The notes under the pieces: model-generated
Told to the model about the DNA's origin: nothing
Databases searched by the model: none
The model's input: only the letters and a program-made list of their open reading frames with translations
DNA from: Actinoplanes aureus
GTDB taxonomy: Bacteria; Actinomycetota; Actinomycetes; Mycobacteriales; Micromonosporaceae
Assembly (NCBI RefSeq): GCF_015704865.1
Contig: NZ_JADQTO010000023.1
Location: 112,553 to 176,552, forward strand
Direction: 5' to 3'
DNA length: 64,000 nucleotides
Translations under genes and position numbers: made by a program
Shown: positions 60,085 through 64,000 of the stretch, piece after piece
How the letters are laid out: the number at the start of each line of letters is the position of its first letter
How positions within the stretch are numbered: the stretch's first letter is position 1

Positions 60085-61349
60085 GGCGCCGCCTCCTCGT
60101 CCTGTGCGTCCCGGTCCCGCCAGTCCGGGGGCAGCGAGTGGTCGAGCACGTCGTCGACGGTCACGGCGCCCAGCAGCCGGTGCGCCGAATCGACCACCGG
60201 CATCGCGATCAGGTCGTACGTCGCCATCCGCCGGGTGATCTCGAGAAGCCTGGTCTCGGTGCGCAGCGGATCGATGCCGCTGTCCACCAGGCCACCAACG
60301 ATGGCGGCCGGCGGCTCCCGCAGCAGGCGCTGGAAATGCACCATGCCGAGGTACTTGCCGGTCGGTGTGGCGCTCGGCGCCCGGGCCACGAAGACCTGGG
60401 CGGCGACGACCGGATGCAGCTCGGGCTCCCGGATCCGGGCCAGCGCCTCGGCGACGGTGGTGTCGGGGGTCAGGATTACCGGTTCGGAGGTCATCACACT
60501 GCCGGCGGTTCCCGGCCGGTAGTTCATCAGCTGCCGGACCGGCGCCGCCTCCTCCGGCTCCATCAGGTCGAGGAGCACCATCTGCTCCGCCTTCGGCAGC
60601 TCGGCGAGCAGGTCGGCGGCGTCGTCCGGATCCATCCGCTCCAGCACGTCGGCGGCGCGCTCCCGGTCCAGCCGGGCCAGGATCTCCACCTGGTCGTGCT
60701 CGGGCAGCTCCTCCAGCACGTCGGCCAGCTTGCTGTCGCTGAGCGCGGCGGCAACCTCGTTGCGCCGCGCGTCCGGCAGGTCCTGCAGGGCGTTCGCCAT
60801 GTCGGCGGGGCGCATCTGGTCCAGCAGCGCGAGCAGGTTCGAGGTGCCCTGCGTGTCGGTCGGGCCGACCAGTCCGCGGACCCGGTCGTACTCCGCCTGA
60901 TAGACGTGGCCGCGCCGGGCCAGCCGGCCGGTGTGCTCGCGGACCGCCACCCGGGTGATGATCCACTCGGTGTTGCGGTTCTGCTCCATCCCGATGTCCA
61001 CCACGACGCCCATCTGATCCGGTCCGTCGCCGTGTTCGTGAACCACGGTCACCCGGCGGTCCAGCAGGTCGTCCAGGACTAGCAGCTCGTTCGGCCGCTT
61101 CTCGAACCGGCGCAGGTTCAGACTGCCGGTGCTGAGCACGACCCCCTCGGAGTCCATGCTGGTCACCCGGCCGATCGGCAGGAAGATCCGGCGGCGCAGG
61201 GCCATCTCGGCGACGAGGCCGACGATCTGCGGCGGCCGGTTGGTGGTGCGCAGGCGTACGACCGCGTCGCGCACTCGGCCGACCCGGTCGCCGTTGGGGT
61301 CGAACACCGGCAGGCCGGCGAGCCGCGCCAGATAAACCCTCGTCCCCAT
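60081..61349 (-). CDS. PRC-barrel/MgtE-N/CBS protein without transport domain
   Basis: 422 residues with no membrane helix. A PRC-barrel-like N-terminal region (about 1-140) is followed by an MgtE N-terminal superhelix (LLALLDQMRPADMANALQDL, repeated KLADVLEELPEHDQVEILAR patterns) and a CBS pair (about 285-400, GSVMTSEPVILTPDTTVAEA). These are the Mg2+-sensing parts of MgtE; the channel domain is missing, so it may regulate rather than carry Mg2+, perhaps with the coupled DUF1003 membrane protein. ATG 61349 sits 8 bases from GAGG; GTG 61355 is too close. Confidence 0.86.
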   Translation of the reverse strand: MGTRVYLARLAGLPVFDPNGDRVGRVRDAVVRLRTTNRPPQIVGLVAEMALRRRIFLPIGRVTSMDSEGVVLSTGSLNLRRFEKRPNELLVLDDLLDRRVTVVHEHGDGPDQMGVVVDIGMEQNRNTEWIITRVAVREHTGRLARRGHVYQAEYDRVRGLVGPTDTQGTSNLLALLDQMRPADMANALQDLPDARRNEVAAALSDSKLADVLEELPEHDQVEILARLDRERAADVLERMDPDDAADLLAELPKAEQMVLLDLMEPEEAAPVRQLMNYRPGTAGSVMTSEPVILTPDTTVAEALARIREPELHPVVAAQVFVARAPSATPTGKYLGMVHFQRLLREPPAAIVGGLVDSGIDPLRTETRLLEITRRMATYDLIAMPVVDSAHRLLGAVTVDDVLDHSLPPDWRDRDAQDEEAAP

Positions 61350-61382
61350 GGTCACGACCTCAGATTAGGTTAGGGTCCGGTC

Positions 61383-62258
61383 ATGTCCACCGTGGCCTAC
61401 GAGATCGTTGACGTGTTCACCGATCGGCCGTTCGCCGGTAATCCGCTCGCGGTCGTGTACGGGGCCGAGGAATTGGCCGCCGATCAGATGCAGACGCTGG
61501 CCCGCGAGTTCAATCTCGCCGAGACGGTCTTCGTGCTGCCGCCGACCGCGGACGGCGCCACCTACCGGGCGCGGATCTTCACGACCGAGACCGAACTGCC
61601 CTTCGCCGGTCATCCCAGCGTCGGTGCGGCGGTCACGTCGATGCGCCGGGGTCTGTTCGACGCCGGGGCGGTGGTGCAGGAGTGCGGCGCGGGCCTGCTG
61701 CCGGTCGAGGTGAGCGACGCGGGCCGGGCGACGCTCACCGGCGGCGAACCCCGGCTGGGCGAGCCGCGCGAGCCGGGACCTCTGCTGGCCATGCTCGGCC
61801 TGACGGCCGAGGACTACGCCGGTGGCGAGCTTGCTGCCCCACGTCCCGCTGGGTGCGGCCTGGACTGGGTGTTTCTTCCGGTACGCCGGGAAGCGCTGGC
61901 CGGCATCCGGTTGGACACTCCGGCGGCCGAGCGGCTCGGCGTCACCGACATCAGCGTGTTCGCCTGGTCCGGCGGTGAGGCACACGCCCGCGTCTTCGTG
62001 CCCGGAACCTCGGTCTGGGAGGACCCGGCAACCGGTTCCGCGGCGCTCGGCCTGGGCGTCTGGCTGGTCGCGGCGGGCTGGCTGCCCGGCGACGGAACCT
62101 CGTCCTACCGCGTGCACCAGGGCGTCGAGATGAAGCGCCCGTCGCTGCTCGACTGCACCGTCACCGCTGTGGGCGGCGCCGCCACCGTGGCCACGGTCGC
62201 CGGCCACGTCCGGCCGGTCGCCGAAGGCCGGATAGCCGTGCCACCCTTCATCGGCTGA
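61383..62258 (+). CDS. PhzF-family isomerase
   Basis: 291 residues of the PhzF/diaminopimelate-epimerase-like fold: YEIVDVFTDRPFAGNPLAVV, catalytic Glu47 in FNLAETVFVLPP, LPFAGHPSVGAA, and the C-terminal DPATGSAALGLGVWLVA. The true phenazine partners are absent, so it is an isomerase of unknown substrate. ATG 61383 lies 6 bases after TAGGGT (61371-61376), a leaderless promoter. Confidence 0.89.
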   Translation: MSTVAYEIVDVFTDRPFAGNPLAVVYGAEELAADQMQTLAREFNLAETVFVLPPTADGATYRARIFTTETELPFAGHPSVGAAVTSMRRGLFDAGAVVQECGAGLLPVEVSDAGRATLTGGEPRLGEPREPGPLLAMLGLTAEDYAGGELAAPRPAGCGLDWVFLPVRREALAGIRLDTPAAERLGVTDISVFAWSGGEAHARVFVPGTSVWEDPATGSAALGLGVWLVAAGWLPGDGTSSYRVHQGVEMKRPSLLDCTVTAVGGAATVATVAGHVRPVAEGRIAVPPFIG

Positions 62259-62280
62259 ACCGAGCCGGCCGGCTCCCGGT
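62259..62280. terminator. Terminator-like palindrome after phzF
   Basis: ACCG and AGCCGG pair with CCGGCT and CGGT across a near-continuous palindrome directly after the stop codon, between convergent genes. Confidence 0.55.
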
Positions 62281-62285
62281 GGTGA

Positions 62286-62780
62286 TCAGCGCTTGCGGAC
62301 CCGGTGGAGGCGGAACGGGCGGCGGGTCTCGATCCGCGCGGGGGTCTCTCTGGGTGGCTCGGCGGCCGATTCGGCGGGCAGGTCCGCGGTGCCGACCGCG
62401 GAGTCCACGACCGGGGTCAGTTTCACCAGGGCGCAGCCGCTCTCGACCCAGCGGGCCACCAGGTCCTCCGCGGTGCCGGAGGCGTTGAGCCGCTTGGTGG
62501 CCAGCTGCGGGGCGATCTCGTCCCACTCCGGGCTGCCGGGTAGCACCCGGACCACCGACGCCTCGGTCACCACGATCAGCCCGCCGTGGTCGCCGCGCAG
62601 ACGCACGGAAGCCCGCTCGGCCTCGGCCAGACCGGGAGCGAACTGCTCGCCGGGACCGCTCACCACGGCCAGCGAGGCCTCCACCGGCATGCACCAGAGC
62701 CCGTACGCCGGGCCGTCGCCCACCGAGATCCAGGCGATCGACGCCTTCTTGATCGCCTCATCCAGCACGCCAGAACTCAC
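62286..62780 (-). CDS. Conserved hypothetical protein
   Basis: 164 residues; I do not recognise the family. The first 120 residues look folded (AIKKASIAWISVGDGPAYGL, then SGPGEQFAPGLAEAERASVR and LATKRLNASG) and resemble pyridoxamine-oxidase-like FMN-binding proteins only weakly; the tail is Pro/Arg-rich. GTG 62780 follows GAGGATGG. Probably cytosolic. Confidence 0.65.
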   Translation of the reverse strand: MSSGVLDEAIKKASIAWISVGDGPAYGLWCMPVEASLAVVSGPGEQFAPGLAEAERASVRLRGDHGGLIVVTEASVVRVLPGSPEWDEIAPQLATKRLNASGTAEDLVARWVESGCALVKLTPVVDSAVGTADLPAESAAEPPRETPARIETRRPFRLHRVRKR

Positions 62781-62865
62781 CGCGCCATCCTCGCACGCGA
62801 ACCGCCCGCCCACCGGTCCCCGGCCGCCTGCCTGCCGCCGGTGAGCGTGCGGCTGACCTGGACCA

Positions 62866-62918
62866 CGACACCTGCCTGGGCCCGGCGGCCGCGTTGCGGC
62901 CCGGTGTGGCAGGTGGTC
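62866..62918 (-). terminator. Hairpin downstream of the HAD gene
   Basis: CGACACCTGCC and GGGCC pair with GGCCC and GGCAGGTGGTCG (one bulged base; GGCAGGT at 62908-62914), about 70 bases after the HAD stop. It probably ends that transcript. Confidence 0.5.
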
Positions 62919-62986
62919 GCGTGGTGGATCGGGGACACGTGCGTTTTCGGGGGCCGCCGATTACGCGTACCTCCGCGTTTTGGGTT

Positions 62987-63709
62987 TTATCCGGCCATGA
63001 CCGGGACGTGATCGATCAGAGCGAGCACCTCGGTGAGGGAGCGCACCGTGCGGCCGGCGAAGTTGTTGTCGGCGTCGAAGACCAGGTGGTTGGCGAGATC
63101 CGGGGCGGCCAGCCGGACCGGCGTCATGCCGACCGCGGCTGCTCCGGTGAGTTCGTGGCTGCCGCCGTCGCCGACGTAGAGGCAGTCCGCGGGGGATACG
63201 CCGAGCCGGTCGCAAGCCGCCACGTAGATCTCGGGATCCGGCTTGCAGACTCCCAGCTCGACCGAGTAGATCTGGGCGTCCAGCAGCGGGCCCACGGGGA
63301 GGCCGGGCAGGAAGGCGGGGAGTTCGTGGGTGCAGTCGCTGACCACCGCCGTGCGTACGCCGCGGCTGCGGATCGCGGAGAGCGCGGTCACCGCGTCCGG
63401 GCGGAGCTGGGTGTCGGCGCGCAGTGCGTCGATCCGGGCCGGCATGGCCGCTTGGATGGCGTTCGTCCGGGGATCACCGCCGGCCTGCTCGATCACCCAG
63501 CGCAGGGTGGCTTCCGCCGAGCCGTAGCTTCCACAGGCCCGGGCCCGGAAGGTGCGGTCCAGGACGCCGACCATGGCGTCGGGGTCGGCACCGAGCGCCC
63601 GGGCGATGTCGGCGTGCTGTGGTCCGCGCTGAACGGACCGGGTCAGCGTGCCAAAAAAGTCAAAAACCACCGCACGGTATGCGGGCACGTAAATCGGCCT
63701 CCCGGGCAT
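62987..63709 (-). CDS. HAD-family hydrolase
   Basis: 240 residues: motif I VVFDFFGTLTRS, motif II VVSDCTHE, motif III Lys in GVCKPDPEIYVAACDRLG and motif IV CLYVGDGGSHELTGA. Subfamily IA with a helical cap, close to 2-haloacid-dehalogenase/phosphatase members. The substrate is unknown. ATG 63709 is the first good start; no ribosome site is obvious. Confidence 0.86.
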   Translation of the reverse strand: MPGRPIYVPAYRAVVFDFFGTLTRSVQRGPQHADIARALGADPDAMVGVLDRTFRARACGSYGSAEATLRWVIEQAGGDPRTNAIQAAMPARIDALRADTQLRPDAVTALSAIRSRGVRTAVVSDCTHELPAFLPGLPVGPLLDAQIYSVELGVCKPDPEIYVAACDRLGVSPADCLYVGDGGSHELTGAAAVGMTPVRLAAPDLANHLVFDADNNFAGRTVRSLTEVLALIDHVPVMAG

Positions 63710-63789
63710 CGACAGGTGGGAAAAGCCACCAGGCCGTCGGTGACTGTATCGAGTCCGTCACTCTCCGCCAAGAGAGGTCGACAAACAGG

Positions 63790-63824
63790 ATCTGACCCAC
63801 TTTTCGTGACCGGGATTGACCCGT
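63790..63824. mobile_element. Possible terminal region of an ISL3-type element
   Basis: The stretch just past the transposase stop is where an ISL3-type terminal inverted repeat is expected. It contains TGACCCACTTTTCGTGACCG, but the partner end is outside the window, so the boundary is a guess. Confidence 0.35.
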
Positions 63825-64000
63825 TCAGGCGAGAAGGATGCGTTTGCGGAGCAGGTCGAGGTTGGCGCGACCGTACATCTGGCGTTTGATCATCTTGATG
63901 CGATTGACGTGCCCTTCGACCACGCCTGAGCTGTAGGGCATGGTCAGGCCGTTGACGACGGCGTCGTGGTCACGACGCAGGCCCGCGGTGAAAGACTGCA
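63825..64000 (-). CDS. ISL3-family transposase, C-terminal end (partial)
   Basis: 57 codons to the TGA at 63825-63827, open to the right edge. The protein ends SSGVVEGHVNRIKMIKRQMY, then GRANLDLLRKRILLA, the conserved C-terminus of ISL3 transposases, whose catalytic Glu is in the S(G)xVEGxxNRxK motif. The rest of the gene, including the DDE aspartates, lies beyond the window. It marks an insertion sequence next to the HAD gene. Confidence 0.87.
   Translation of the reverse strand, partial: QSFTAGLRRDHDAVVNGLTMPYSSGVVEGHVNRIKMIKRQMYGRANLDLLRKRILLA

Noticed and set aside
61383..62258. PhzF-like gene as evidence of a phenazine cluster
   Set aside because: No other phz gene is present. PhzF-fold isomerases are widespread outside phenazine synthesis.

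Overview
The window looks like chromosome from a flagellated, sporulating actinomycete of the family Micromonosporaceae, most likely Actinoplanes or a close relative. The evidence is very high GC with many GTG starts, a mycothiol gene (mshA), a BldN/RsbN-type sporulation sigma factor pair, and flagellar genes (flagellin, FlgN-like, FlgK, FlgL, FliW, CsrA). Few actinomycetes carry flagellar genes; Actinoplanes does because it makes motile zoospores. The genus call is an inference from gene content. I see no rRNA, tRNA, CRISPR array or prophage.

Layout. 1-4956: the end of a flagellar cluster, with flagellin leftward and flgN-flgK-flgL-fliW rightward from back-to-back FliA-type promoters, then csrA. 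4968-12152: a secreted M23 peptidase, a degenerate PHP protein, an SRPBCC protein, a membrane PAS histidine kinase, a DUF7455 protein, a lone receiver protein, a methyltransferase and an SDR. 12344-26501: a block whose order matches, from memory, Mycobacterium tuberculosis Rv0486-Rv0502: mshA, YbjN, (MFS), gpmA, (phoU), senX3-regX3, a cysteine-cluster protein, a TIM-barrel protein, (CGNR protein, proline dehydrogenase), an HTH protein, bS22, a NAD-dependent epimerase and an acyltransferase. 26595-28959: bldN and its anti-sigma gene rsbN, reading leftward. 29339-37565: an acyl-CoA ligase, a glutaredoxin and a HAD protein, then rex-hemA-hemC-hemD and hemB for tetrapyrrole synthesis under redox control. 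37562-46282: a double-GNAT protein, a lytic transglycosylase with a long Ala-rich repeat region, an FmdB zinc ribbon, a cyclase/ATPase regulator with a damaged ATPase motif, a secreted phospholipase A2, a K+ channel and a DUF574 methyltransferase. 46349-49796: korAB (2-oxoacid:ferredoxin oxidoreductase) and an isolated nuoA. 49877-61349: a second block resembling Rv1209-Rv1232c: a DivIVA-like protein, SRPBCC, tag and a hypothetical; paaX plus an enoyl-CoA hydratase; DUF3117, pepA, an O-methyltransferase, htrA, tatB, mrp, DUF1003 and an MgtE-N/CBS protein. 61383-64000: phzF, a hypothetical, a HAD phosphatase and the C-terminus of an ISL3-family transposase running off the right edge.

Regulation is the most informative part. 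Visible candidate sites are paired FliA-type promoters, a Rex operator lying on the -35 of the rex-hem promoter, PHO-box-like repeats between phoU and senX3, a BldN-type promoter upstream of rsbN, a long-spaced inverted repeat around the paaX promoter, and a TANNNT -10 element placed 6-8 bases before the start codon of at least twelve genes (leaderless transcripts). Most convergent gene pairs are separated by GC-rich hairpins or overlap at their stop codons.

I found no defence system, biosynthetic cluster or clearly new multi-gene machine. The points most worth following up are the leaderless promoters, the BldN/RsbN autoregulation candidate, the damaged cyclase/ATPase protein, the 14-residue repeats of the transglycosylase, the lone nuoA and the roughly 100-base palindrome between tatB and mrp.
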